Source: Bacillota bacterium (GTDB lineage Bacteria > Bacillota > Clostridia > Peptostreptococcales > Anaerovoracaceae). From it: a stretch of DNA of 14,501 nucleotides. The position numbers were made by a program, and so were the translations under genes. Numbering within the stretch: position 1 is the first letter of the stretch; the number at the start of each line of letters is the position of its first letter. Under the pieces are notes generated by a model. It saw nothing but the letters and a program-made list of their open reading frames with translations, was not told the origin of the DNA and searched no databases. Location of the stretch: positions 1-14,501 of the forward strand of contig JAEEPD010000239.1 of NCBI GenBank assembly GCA_016284575.1. Reading direction: 5' to 3'. This document shows, in pieces, positions 1 through 8,505 of this stretch.

Positions 1-3000
1 AATCAGTCGGTATTTTCTCCCAGACCCAGGTACCTGCCATCGCGGAATTATACGCATCATGTAATTCTTCAGCTGTGTACGAGCGTCCATCGATGTCATC
101 TTCACGGATCCATTTACCTGTATATACATCAGTAGATGGAGGCGTTGGTAAAAGTGCGTGATTCTCTATAGGTGAACTTGAATTTTTACCATAAAAACTA
201 AAACCATCACCAAGAATTACTGTTTTCAAACTGCTGCAATTGTTAAACAGCCGACGCAAGCCGTAACTGTCATAAGGATTAATAGAAGTCGTATGAAGAC
301 TCGAAATATCAAGATATTCCAAAGCGGAACAACCATTAAAAGCCGATCCAACCATTATCATGTCAGCACTATCAAAGTTGGACATATCTATCGATTTCAA
401 ACTTGAACAATTCATAAACATGTTATATATGTATATGACATTAGGAACATTCCAATTGCTCAGATCTATGCTTCTCAAGGATGAACAGCCATTAAACATT
501 CCCTGTGTGGATTTAACATTATCCATTTGGAAATGGGATACATCGATAGACGTTAATGCAGCACAGCCCTGGAACATATTGTACATATTTGTAGCCCTGT
601 GTGTATCCAGATTTGAAATGTCCATTTCTGTACAATTCGGGAAACTGAAAATATGCGAACACCAGTCATTTGTGCCAACACCGGGTGCTATAACCAGTTT
701 CTTAACGTCATTCCGATAATCTAACCATTTAACCTGTGTTGTCCAATATCCATCATTCGAATACGCAATAACACCAGACTCACCATTTGTTGGATAGATC
801 AGCATGACTCCATCCTTATCAATGACCCAGGAACAGGATCCTGACGTGCCTGACGCAATATCATCATCCGCCGCATATGCCTTCGGGACCAGCATTTCGA
901 TTATCCGGCCAAGCAGACTTGTGTTTTTGGGTACAACAATACTTGCAGATGTGCTTGGACTCTCCACAGCTGCCTTTGTAAGGGTATATTCAGTTACTGT
1001 GTTATCGTTTACGTCCGTTCCGATCAGTTTAACCTTAAAATGGAATACCTTGCTGGGATCGGGATCGTTGTCAGGCAGGACCTTCTTGGTTACAGAAAGA
1101 CTGCCGGGCTTGAGGGTATTCTCAAATACTGGAAGCGATTCGTTGCTGTCGAATACGTATTTCAAATCCTCCGGAGTGATTATAAAGAAGTATCCGGTCC
1201 TGTTCTCCGGAGAACCTGCGTAATACACATCGGGAATAGGATCTTCCGTTAATTCAAAGCCCGGAGGAGTTGAGACAAAGCCCGGAGGAGTTGAGATCAA
1301 AGCCTTCGCTTTTACTACAAAGTCATCAAATGATTCTCCTTCTTTCTGGATCAGTTCGGTGTATTTTCCTGTGATGCCTCCATCTTTGTTCTTTTCTGCA
1401 AGTTTGAACAGTTTCTCTAATGCTTTCAGTTCGTAGTCTCTATTTGTAACATCGGTGAATTTATACCAATTTCCGGCATTGGCGGATTTTGTCAAATGGC
1501 CAAAAATTCTTAAGCTTAAGGTTGCTTCGTTTTGTTCAGTTGAGGTATACGGGAAAACCAGGAACTGTTTTGTATACTGTTCAGGAGATGATAATTGCGG
1601 CAAATAACCTCCTATCATCTGCAGTTTTCCCGGAATAACGGATGATGTTACATCTACAGCACCCTGCGCAAAGCCCAGCGTTCCATCGCCGTTATCAACA
1701 ACAGTGATGGTGTATCCATAGGCCTTTGGATCGTAGTTTACTGTGGGATCCGTTCCCGGTACCTCGCGGACTATGTAGCTGTATGTCCTTCCGATGTCTG
1801 TTTCGTCGAACTCGAGCGCATCGAAAACCACACTGCCGTCTGCAGTGTTCTGCTTTCTCTGCTCGATTCCGCCGGTCGATACCAGCTTCCCTTCTTCATC
1901 CAGCAGTTCGAAGGTAAATTCGTCATCGGTCAGCCTTCTGCCCTTCAGATCCTTCCAGGCTCTGAGGACAATGCTGCCCTCTGCCCTGTACTCGTTCTCG
2001 AAGGACGCACCGGATGTTATTGCGGATCCTGTTGCGGTCTCGCCGCTGTAGTAAGAAGGAACTATGGACAGCGTTCCATCGCCATTGTCTGTGATCTTTA
2101 CAGCTGCTGTATAGACCGTGCCATCGTAGGTATATCCCGCCTTACTTGTGATATCCTCCTTAATACGGTAATAGTATGTCTTGTCCGCATCTTTCTGCGT
2201 GAACTCAGGAAGGCTTAAGGTTACAGGAGCATCAGAATAGTCTATCGGGCCCATGGTCGTAGCATTTTCTGCGTAGACCACGTTCTCGGGAGTTTCGTTT
2301 GTAGCTGTACGGATAAGAACTTCCTTTTCTTCAGGAGTCCCGTAATTGTCGACCCTGTAAAGAAGGAATCTGAACTGGTACTTCTTGAGCTCCCCATTCT
2401 TCAGCACCTTCTTTACTTTCAGGATATCCTTACCGCTTGCAGTATAGATATTTATGAATTCTGCCTGACTCTCTTCGTTGGGAATGATGGTTCCTTCGGT
2501 TCCGCTGCTGCGTTCGGTGTCCAGTTCATACCCTTCATATACAGCCTCTTCTATACTGTACTTTATGTATTCCGGCAGTTCCTTTACATGAATCTTCTGG
2601 TCTATCCTGATCGCTATCTTTCCGTTGGTGCCTATGGAACCGGATGTGGCAACAACTGTCCATTCATCCTCTGCATCTTTCTCCAGAATATCGTATTCAA
2701 ATTCGTCGAATACAGGCACCTGGTCAGACGCAGCAGTCTCCTGGGTGTAGAAGGTGAATGTGAATTCAAACATCTGGTCAGCAGTTTTTTCCGTGGCATT
2801 CTCCACCGTCTTGGACACGGTAAGATCTCCGAAGGGATGATAGGTGTTCACTATAGTAACGCCCTGATTCACTGCGCCTTCAGTTGTGTAGCTGATGATA
2901 TATGATTCGTTGTCCTTTTTTCTGACTTCTTCGATTGTATAGACGATGGGCTTTACATTGCCGTGCTCGTCTCTTTCCATGCTGTTTTTATACAGCCCGT

Positions 3001-6000
3001 CGAACAGATATGACCAGTTGCCCTCCGCATCAGGCTTTATAAGCTTGCTGGCTAAATATTCTCCATCCGCATAGAGCTTTACCTCTATGGATTCCGGACG
3101 GTTTGCTGCTTCGTCCTCTGCCCAGACCTTTATGCCTCCCACCGATGTGGTCTCCGGCTCAAGTACGTTATGGACTACCACCTTTCCCTCAGAAAGTATG
3201 TAGCTCGCTCTGTACTTTTCGACCGGCAGCTCTCTTACACTGTAGTGGAAAGGATTACCCTGATCATCGGAGTATGGGATATGTTCAAATGTGCATTTCC
3301 AGTCATTGATCGCAGAAAGTGTAGTCTCAGTTCCGGCCACATCACTTCCGTTGGATGTTAGTATGATGCGGATAGATTCCGGACGCACACCGTCTCTGTC
3401 GCTGTCATCTTCCCACACCTTTTCCGCTTCGAAACTGTATGGGATCATACCCACCTTGGTGTAGTCCTTGCGTACGAACTGGGCCCCGTCTCCCGCGGAT
3501 TCTCCTGTGGTGCTTCTGGTGTATCCGCTCAGGTACAGATCGTTGTAGGCCATGGCGGATTCACCGAAGGCTCCGCTGGTGGATGTTATCTCTGCAGCGG
3601 CATCTCCGGAAGGCGCCCTCATGTGGACGATCACAGCCAGAGTCTGCAGAGGAGGCAGTATAAAGTCTGTTCCGTCTGCCTTTTTTGAAGCATCTATGGC
3701 TATGGTTTTTACTGTTTTGAGTTTTTCCTTTTTCTGATCTTCCGTCAGACCCGCGAGGAATATGCTCTCTTCGGTCCAGATGGAAGTATCCGTCAGGGTC
3801 ATATTGGTGGCATTGCCATGATCCGGATTGCTCTCATCCGCAAGCATAAGATTGCTCGTGCTGTAATAAAGCACAGGTTTTACACCCTTTGCCTCCAGCT
3901 GACTAACATCGACTCCTATCAGGTAGCCCTGCCACGTGGGTGCGTTGGCGTCTTTTTCGTCATTTTCATTATGCCCGCTGCTATGAGTGTCCGGTTTGAA
4001 ATCTTCCAGAGAATCGTAGATGATGATATTGCTGGATTCAGTCTCATCCGCGGACATTACGCGGAAGCGGTAGTCATATATGCCGCCTTCATATACGTTC
4101 TTCTTGTTGCCTTCGGGATCTTCATAATACACACCGGTACCCCAGTGCCCGTCTCCGTTCACCATGACGTCCTTGGTGAGCTGAATGCGGCCTGCATCAA
4201 GAATATCAATTTTTGTATATGCTCCGGCGTACACAAAGTTGTTGCCGGTATCAGCCGGATTGAGTCCGGTCATTGCAGCTTTTTCTCTGGCTGCCTCTTC
4301 CTGGTGATCAGAAATATGGCCGCTGTTGTTCCAGTCCGCAAACGCCTTCTTGCTTGCGACGTTGTTGCCCACTGTCGGGTCGTCGGGCTCGCCTCTATAG
4401 TTAGGTACGGCACCAAGTCCGCTGTTCTGCGGAGCATCTGCAGGCAGGCTGGGGTCGAAGCTTTCAAAGGCTATTACGTTATGGATATATTCGCCGTAAT
4501 CCTTCCAGCTCTGGAAGTCATATGCGGCATCGAACCTGATGGAAGGAACATCTTCATAGTAAAGCATATCGCCGCTTCGGTATTGCTGAGGCACAGGAGT
4601 CAGTTCTGCCTCAACTACCAGCAGCGTCCTGCCTGTGCTCCTGTAATTGGGTACTATGTAAGAATCAACGATTTTATCTCCCGGACGCAGCGCGATGGTG
4701 TCCATTTTGGGCGTTACACCCTTGGGCAGCAGGTCTCTCCAATAGCCATGAGTTATTATGTCTATACGGCCTTCTTCTGTAGCCTGATTGTATGCCAGAA
4801 GGTCGCTGATGACACTCCTGGATTCAACTTTGGCATTGTAGTGTATGGTGATCTGCTCCTCATCGTAATTCACATCGGATATTGTCTGAGTCGCGGATTT
4901 ATACGGGTAGATCGTAGTGTCCGTGGTATAGCCGCGGACGCAGTCGTAGCCGTCCTTTTCTATGGCCACGATAAGATCCTCCGGTTCATCAGCCGGAGTT
5001 TCTGCATCGAAGGCGGTCATCTGCGCGCCGTTCCATACAACAAATTCAGGAGCGATAGATTCTTCGAATGCCTTAGCTACAAGAGCTTTCAGTGCGTCTG
5101 TTCTGTAAAGCTTGACTACAGGACGGATGTCGTAATCGATGGCAGCCTGGAGCGCAGAGCTTTCCGAGGAAGCAGCCATAGACTGGTCATTGCGCAGAAC
5201 TACCGAGGTGCGGAAGCTTTCGATGCCTTCCCCGTTTCCGCCCTGAAGCAGAGGCAGGACATAACTATTATTGCCGTTGCCGAGGGTCCTGCCGTCCGCA
5301 AGCTCAATAACAAGTACCCCGGTGGTCCAGTCTGCGTATGCGTAGTGTTCCCAGTCAGCAGAGCCTTTGCGCTTTATCTGAAGATCGATAACAGGCACGT
5401 GGGCAGGATCGCTGTCTCTGTTGTAGAGGAATGTTCCATCCCCGGCGTCCTCGGCCTTGAATGAACCATCTTCATTGATATTGTGAGGGACACCCTTATA
5501 TACCCAGGGTCTGTCCACAAATTCCAGCGATATGAAATCATAATCGGTTCCGGCAGTCAGCTTGTCTCCATAGCGCCTGCCGTATTGTGTTATCCCTGTA
5601 TCTTCCGTGACTATCTTTACGGGTTTGGTGTAATTAGAAATAATCCTGGGCGCAAATGCTCCGTCTGTCAGATAGCTCTCCGGATCGAACATCCAAGGCA
5701 TCACATAACCCACAGAATCTACGATATATGACAGGTAAACACCGCCGCCGGCTTCAGCCTGCGCGTCGGTCATATCCCTGAGATCGTTCATCATGGACGG
5801 ATAAATACCGTACCAGCCGTCGGCCGGAGATGTACTCCAGAGATGGATGTCGCTGCGTTCTCTGGAGCCCAGATGAGTCAGATTATTCTTAGTCTTACCG
5901 TCGTTGCCGTTCTTGGTGACCATGAAGTGGCCTTTCGGGTTCGACCATATTGGCTTTCTCCAGCTCCATGCTGAAGCTGCACTTGCAGGCTTTTCGGTGA

Positions 6001-8023
6001 CCAGTTTGGGATCCTCACCGTCTGTGTGGACCTTTGGGTTGATCACATCAGGATCTGTCTGCGCGGGATCGCTTTCGGTTACGGTAAACTTGATGTCGTT
6101 GTGGAATGTATACTTGATGTCGGGCTCGAACTGATCAGCCGGATAAGCGGTCTGCATGGAATAGAAAGAACCCTGGCCGCTCCTGCTTCCGGTATAGAGG
6201 TTGGGCATTTCTTTAGTATGGCCATCCTCTGACGTCGCTCCCACGATAAAGCCCACAAAACCGCCTTCGGGTATGTCCGCTTCATTTGCTGTCGTGACCG
6301 GAACAGCAGGCATCGTGTCCTCTGCAGACAGCGTATACTTTGTATTTGCAATAACTTCCGGGAACGCGTACCAGTCGACAAGCAGCAGCGTCTGATTATT
6401 CAGGAATGCATTGAAAGTGACGGGCTTTTCTTCTTCTGGAAGAGCATCATACTGAGCCTGATAACGGTCGATGATGCTTTGCGGCATGGATGACAGGTAG
6501 CCTGATGCGCTCACCTTTTTGAATCCCTGGGAACGCTTTGTTGCATTTGTGATTTTGGCTTCGGTATCGAATTCTGCAGTCAGCTCGTTTGAGCGGAGCG
6601 CTATGATATTGCCCTTGTGAGTGACTACTTCGATATATGCGGTAAAGGGATCCGAAAGCTCCATATCCACCAGCTCTGCCGGGGAAAGATTTGTGAACGC
6701 AAACTGGATGTAGCCCTTGGTGGCTGCACTCATGCGCTTTGTATTCGTAAGGACATATTTCCCCTCTTCCCCGTCTTCTCCAGGAACGTACTTCCAGTTG
6801 AAGTCGTTCTTGTTGGAAGGATCTTCGGGGAACGGAATGACTATCTTTCCATAGTTATGATTATCGCTTCCGCGGCGTCTGAAGATGCTTTCCGGAATGG
6901 TGATGGTGATATCTCCGGGCTCATAGTTGTGTTCGCCGCTCAGGGCGTAGTTTACCTGAAGGCGGACGCTCTGGCTCTCGTTTCCATTTGGCTTTACATA
7001 GAGAAGACCATCGTTTTCGTTGTCGTATTCCTCCGGACTGTCTGCAGTGATCCACTTGGCCGTAATGCCTTCGATGTTGGAGCCGTCTGCCTGACGCGGG
7101 GGCTCATCGGATGCGCCCCGAAGTGGTGCCTTGAAGGGATTTACGGACTTGAGGAACTTCATGACTCTTCCACCGAAGTTCAGAGGCTCTTCCTTGGCAG
7201 GTTCCTCTTCCTTATCGAACAGTTCAGCGCGGATCTCCTCTATTTCGTCGTCATCCAGATCCGTATTTTCTTCCAGTGCTTCTACTGCTGCCTCTTCATC
7301 CTCCGTGCTGTCTCCATAAAGCATAAAAGCGAACACGCCTTCGTTGTCCGCAAATGAATAACCCTCAACAGCTTCTATGGCGGTTTCGGTGGTTTCTATG
7401 GCAGGTTCAGTGGCATCGATGGCCGCGCCCGTACTCTCTATCGCAGGCTCGGTGGCATCGATAGCCGCTCCCGTGCTTTCTATTGCAGGCTCGGTGGCTT
7501 CGATAGCCGCTCCCGTACTTTCTATTGCAGGCTCGGTGGCTTCGATAGCCGCTCCGGTACTTTCTATTGCTGGTTCGGTGGTTTCCGCTTCCTCTACTGC
7601 AGGCTCTGTAGCTTCGATTTCCGGTTCGCTGCTTTCTATGGCAGACTCGGTAGTTTCTGCCTCCTCTATGGCAGGTTCGGTAGTCTTAGATTCTTCTATG
7701 GCGGGTTCAGTGGTTTCTAATAAGATCGCATCCGGAGAAGTTTCTTCAGCTTCAGCCGCATCAGAAACAGCCCCTTCGGAGACCGGCTCCTCTGTGGCTG
7801 AGACAGCTTCTTCAGTTGTTGCTACGGCATCCAAGGAGCTTATAGCCTCCCCTGATATGACAATGGTTGGACCTTCGGGAAGAAGGGATCTTTCAGGATC
7901 TGTTTCTTCCATGTCATGCTTTGCTGTCAACTGAGGCTCAGTCTGTACCGGAGGCTCTTCATCGGTTGCAAATACCATGGGCAGGCCTCCGCTGAGCGAA
8001 GACAAACTCATAGCTATTGCCAT
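1..8023 (-). CDS. Giant secreted adhesin with Cna-B/pilin isopeptide domains and BspA-type leucine-rich repeats (3' end outside window)
   Basis: The frame is open without a stop from 8047 to base 1, giving about 2,675 codons; the C-terminus and any sortase signal lie outside the window. Order of parts by nucleotide position: hydrophobic signal-peptide core ending at VFA (7967); acidic Thr/Glu/Pro/Ala low-complexity stretch (7966-7190) with 14-residue repeats; a long beta-rich region of about 1,200 residues with no named domain I can assign (7080-3460); two Cna-B-like domains starting with KVW motifs (3450-3160, 3155-2845); three pilin isopeptide/FctA-like domains (2840-2440, 2440-1985, 1980-1670) with the NGDGTL signature in the last two; an unassigned insert (1665-1120); a further SpaA-like start, SLSVTKKV (about 1110-1000); and a BspA/DUF285 module (900-1). 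Candidate isopeptide Lys (KVW, SKTV, KKV), Glu (REL, EEV) and Asn (HNV, VNTY, ENEY) residues are visible. The likely role is adhesion or a surface stalk. Only weak starts (ATG 8023, GTG 8035) exist in this frame; the strong start at 8087 is one base out of frame. Confidence 0.85.
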   Translation of the reverse strand, partial: MAIAMSLSSLSGGLPMVFATDEEPPVQTEPQLTAKHDMEETDPERSLLPEGPTIVISGEAISSLDAVATTEEAVSATEEPVSEGAVSDAAEAEETSPDAILLETTEPAIEESKTTEPAIEEAETTESAIESSEPEIEATEPAVEEAETTEPAIESTGAAIEATEPAIESTGAAIEATEPAIESTGAAIDATEPAIESTGAAIDATEPAIETTETAIEAVEGYSFADNEGVFAFMLYGDSTEDEEAAVEALEENTDLDDDEIEEIRAELFDKEEEPAKEEPLNFGGRVMKFLKSVNPFKAPLRGASDEPPRQADGSNIEGITAKWITADSPEEYDNENDGLLYVKPNGNESQSVRLQVNYALSGEHNYEPGDITITIPESIFRRRGSDNHNYGKIVIPFPEDPSNKNDFNWKYVPGEDGEEGKYVLTNTKRMSAATKGYIQFAFTNLSPAELVDMELSDPFTAYIEVVTHKGNIIALRSNELTAEFDTEAKITNATKRSQGFKKVSASGYLSSMPQSIIDRYQAQYDALPEEEKPVTFNAFLNNQTLLLVDWYAFPEVIANTKYTLSAEDTMPAVPVTTANEADIPEGGFVGFIVGATSEDGHTKEMPNLYTGSRSGQGSFYSMQTAYPADQFEPDIKYTFHNDIKFTVTESDPAQTDPDVINPKVHTDGEDPKLVTEKPASAASAWSWRKPIWSNPKGHFMVTKNGNDGKTKNNLTHLGSRERSDIHLWSTSPADGWYGIYPSMMNDLRDMTDAQAEAGGGVYLSYIVDSVGYVMPWMFDPESYLTDGAFAPRIISNYTKPVKIVTEDTGITQYGRRYGDKLTAGTDYDFISLEFVDRPWVYKGVPHNINEDGSFKAEDAGDGTFLYNRDSDPAHVPVIDLQIKRKGSADWEHYAYADWTTGVLVIELADGRTLGNGNNSYVLPLLQGGNGEGIESFRTSVVLRNDQSMAASSESSALQAAIDYDIRPVVKLYRTDALKALVAKAFEESIAPEFVVWNGAQMTAFDAETPADEPEDLIVAIEKDGYDCVRGYTTDTTIYPYKSATQTISDVNYDEEQITIHYNAKVESRSVISDLLAYNQATEEGRIDIITHGYWRDLLPKGVTPKMDTIALRPGDKIVDSYIVPNYRSTGRTLLVVEAELTPVPQQYRSGDMLYYEDVPSIRFDAAYDFQSWKDYGEYIHNVIAFESFDPSLPADAPQNSGLGAVPNYRGEPDDPTVGNNVASKKAFADWNNSGHISDHQEEAAREKAAMTGLNPADTGNNFVYAGAYTKIDILDAGRIQLTKDVMVNGDGHWGTGVYYEDPEGNKKNVYEGGIYDYRFRVMSADETESSNIIIYDSLEDFKPDTHSSGHNENDEKDANAPTWQGYLIGVDVSQLEAKGVKPVLYYSTSNLMLADESNPDHGNATNMTLTDTSIWTEESIFLAGLTEDQKKEKLKTVKTIAIDASKKADGTDFILPPLQTLAVIVHMRAPSGDAAAEITSTSGAFGESAMAYNDLYLSGYTRSTTGESAGDGAQFVRKDYTKVGMIPYSFEAEKVWEDDSDRDGVRPESIRIILTSNGSDVAGTETTLSAINDWKCTFEHIPYSDDQGNPFHYSVRELPVEKYRASYILSEGKVVVHNVLEPETTSVGGIKVWAEDEAANRPESIEVKLYADGEYLASKLIKPDAEGNWSYLFDGLYKNSMERDEHGNVKPIVYTIEEVRKKDNESYIISYTTEGAVNQGVTIVNTYHPFGDLTVSKTVENATEKTADQMFEFTFTFYTQETAASDQVPVFDEFEYDILEKDAEDEWTVVATSGSIGTNGKIAIRIDQKIHVKELPEYIKYSIEEAVYEGYELDTERSSGTEGTIIPNEESQAEFINIYTASGKDILKVKKVLKNGELKKYQFRFLLYRVDNYGTPEEKEVLIRTATNETPENVVYAENATTMGPIDYSDAPVTLSLPEFTQKDADKTYYYRIKEDITSKAGYTYDGTVYTAAVKITDNGDGTLSIVPSYYSGETATGSAITSGASFENEYRAEGSIVLRAWKDLKGRRLTDDEFTFELLDEEGKLVSTGGIEQRKQNTADGSVVFDALEFDETDIGRTYSYIVREVPGTDPTVNYDPKAYGYTITVVDNGDGTLGFAQGAVDVTSSVIPGKLQMIGGYLPQLSSPEQYTKQFLVFPYTSTEQNEATLSLRIFGHLTKSANAGNWYKFTDVTNRDYELKALEKLFKLAEKNKDGGITGKYTELIQKEGESFDDFVVKAKALISTPPGFVSTPPGFELTEDPIPDVYYAGSPENRTGYFFIITPEDLKYVFDSNESLPVFENTLKPGSLSVTKKVLPDNDPDPSKVFHFKVKLIGTDVNDNTVTEYTLTKAAVESPSTSASIVVPKNTSLLGRIIEMLVPKAYAADDDIASGTSGSCSWVIDKDGVMLIYPTNGESGVIAYSNDGYWTTQVKWLDYRNDVKKLVIAPGVGTNDWCSHIFSFPNCTEMDISNLDTHRATNMYNMFQGCAALTSIDVSHFQMDNVKSTQGMFNGCSSLRSIDLSNWNVPNVIYIYNMFMNCSSLKSIDMSNFDSADMIMVGSAFNGCSALEYLDISSLHTTSINPYDSYGLRRLFNNCSSLKTVILGDGFSFYGKNSSSPIENHALLPTPPSTDVYTGKWIREDDIDGRSYTAEELHDAYNSAMAGTWVWEKIPTD
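205..650 (-). other. BspA-type leucine-rich repeat block (DUF285) within the adhesin
   Basis: About five repeats of roughly 25 residues follow the pattern MFxxCSSLxSIDxSNFD, for example MFNGCSSL-RSIDLSNW and MFMNCSSL-KSIDMSNF, ending at KTVILGDGF. They are preceded (about 870-760) by SGTSGSCSWVIDKDGV, the usual entry module of this family, and followed by YTAEELHDAYNSAMAGTWVWE, its usual exit. Proteins of this family bind host or matrix proteins or other bacteria. The ligand here cannot be inferred. Confidence 0.85.
1255..1296 (-). repeat. Perfect 21-base tandem duplication in the adhesin
   Basis: Plus-strand units 1255-1275 and 1276-1296 are identical and encode STPPGF(V/E) twice in frame, giving STPPGFVSTPPGFE. 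The duplication lies in the unassigned insert between the third FctA-like domain and the next SLSVTKKV start. A perfect copy suggests a recent slippage event. Confidence 0.9.
7412..7579 (-). repeat. Four tandem 42-base (14-residue) repeats in the adhesin coding region
   Basis: Reading the minus strand from 7579, four consecutive 42-base units encode TEPAIESTGAAIEA, with Glu/Asp variation at position 13. The unit boundaries are 7579-7538, 7537-7496, 7495-7454 and 7453-7412. More degenerate TEPAIE-type units flank them from about 7380 to 7700. The units are nearly identical at DNA level, so copy number could change by slippage or recombination. They probably form an extended acidic stalk between the signal peptide and the folded domains. 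Confidence 0.9.
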
Positions 8024-8087
8024 GATAAGAGCCACGATACGTCGCCCTACTTCTCTTTGATATAAACTACTCCTACGATAAAACATC
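7959..8087 (-). other. Out-of-frame 5' start of the giant adhesin gene (apparent 1-base frameshift)
   Basis: An ATG at 8087-8085 follows a near-perfect Shine-Dalgarno (GGGAGG) with about 6 bases spacing. It encodes a basic N-region, MFYRRSSLYQREVGRR, then loses frame and stops at TGA 7961-7959. Deleting one G from the GG at about 8041-8040 joins it to IVALIMAIAMSLSS...VFA in the adhesin frame, giving a textbook signal peptide (basic n-region, hydrophobic h-region, A-X-A-like cleavage site). The adhesin frame itself has a TAG at 8050-8048, so it cannot start upstream of 8047 without the shift. The simplest readings are a sequencing error or a real inactivating or phase-off mutation. Recoding is less likely because no slippery run is present. 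Confidence 0.7.
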
Positions 8088-8091
8088 TCAA

Positions 8092-8100
8092 GCCTCCCTG
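8092..8100 (-). promoter_or_regulatory. Ribosome binding site for the ATG at 8087
   Basis: On the minus strand the sequence reads AGGGAGGCTTGAG and then ATG. This is the only convincing Shine-Dalgarno near the 5' end of the adhesin gene. No comparable site precedes ATG 8023 or GTG 8035, which is the main reason to think the native start is 8087 and that the frame is shifted. Confidence 0.75.
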
Positions 8101-8108
8101 AGAACGGC

Positions 8109-8175
8109 CATGTATAAGAAACGGTCACGCAAAAAAGCATGGTATGCAGCAACAGCGTGCTTAACCGTATACATG
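8109..8175 (-). promoter_or_regulatory. Possible long-range stem in the adhesin mRNA leader
   Basis: CATGTATA (8109-8116 on the plus strand) is the exact reverse complement of TATACATG (8168-8175). The flanking CGGT (8122-8125) and ACCG (8164-8167) can extend the pairing by four pairs across a five-base bulge. A small GCAT-ggt-ATGC hairpin lies inside (8137-8147). This would fold the leader just upstream of the ribosome binding site. I recognise no known riboswitch class here. Confidence 0.3.
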
Positions 8176-8437
8176 CTTGAATAACAAGAAAACTTATTAT
8201 TCAGCCCTAAACTATCTTCCATTTTTATGATAGGTACGATATTTTTTTTGTTCAATCACCATTCTGGTTAAATAAACACAGTTATAAATAGTGGAGACAA
8301 ATCGATAAATATCAGTTTGAATTCGTCTCGTTATATTTTCAGGATTATTACATTCAGAGAATTTTTTTGCCATTTTAATAATTATTGCAAATGCTTATAT
8401 CATAATAAGAATCAGAAGCAGTTGGAAATAACTGAAT
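8176..8437. other. AT-rich intergenic DNA, no gene seen
   Basis: This stretch between the adhesin leader and the terminator is strongly AT-rich with several A/T runs. Apart from the promoter candidate at 8227-8255 I see no reading frame with a ribosome binding site, no RNA gene and no clear repeat. Confidence 0.5.
8227..8255 (-). promoter_or_regulatory. Candidate sigma-A promoter of the adhesin gene
   Basis: The minus strand carries TTGAAC (8255-8250), a 17-base A-rich spacer and TATCAT (8232-8227). The expected transcript start is near 8220, giving an untranslated leader of about 130 bases before ATG 8087. The match is good for a -35/-10 pair, but the whole region is AT-rich, so a chance match is possible. 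Confidence 0.45.
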
Positions 8438-8472
8438 AAAAAAAGCCGGACACTCCTTTCGGAGTATCCGGT
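8438..8472 (-). terminator. Intrinsic terminator after the aldo/keto reductase gene (bidirectional)
   Basis: CCGGACACTCC (8446-8456) pairs with GGAGTATCCGG (8461-8471) with one mismatch around a TTTC loop. On the minus strand it is followed by seven T residues (plus-strand A run 8438-8444). On the plus strand it is followed by CTTTTTG, so it can work both ways. It lies about 35 bases beyond the stop codon at 8506 and separates the enzyme operon from the adhesin gene. Confidence 0.85.
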
Positions 8473-8505
8473 CTTTTTGTTAATGATCTTGTTTTTCAGA
8501 ATGTG

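Noticed and set aside
3818..5464. 548-codon open frame on the plus strand
   Set aside because: It lies wholly antisense to the adhesin coding frame, has no convincing ribosome binding site, and its translation shows no recognisable domain. It is a by-product of the minus-strand codon usage.
7380..7700. CRISPR-like array from regularly spaced repeats
   Set aside because: The units are directly adjacent 42-base coding repeats without unique spacers, in frame with the adhesin, and no cas gene is present.
8041..8087. Programmed frameshift at the adhesin 5' end
   Set aside because: No slippery heptamer or homopolymer run is visible around 8040, so error or mutation is preferred over recoding.
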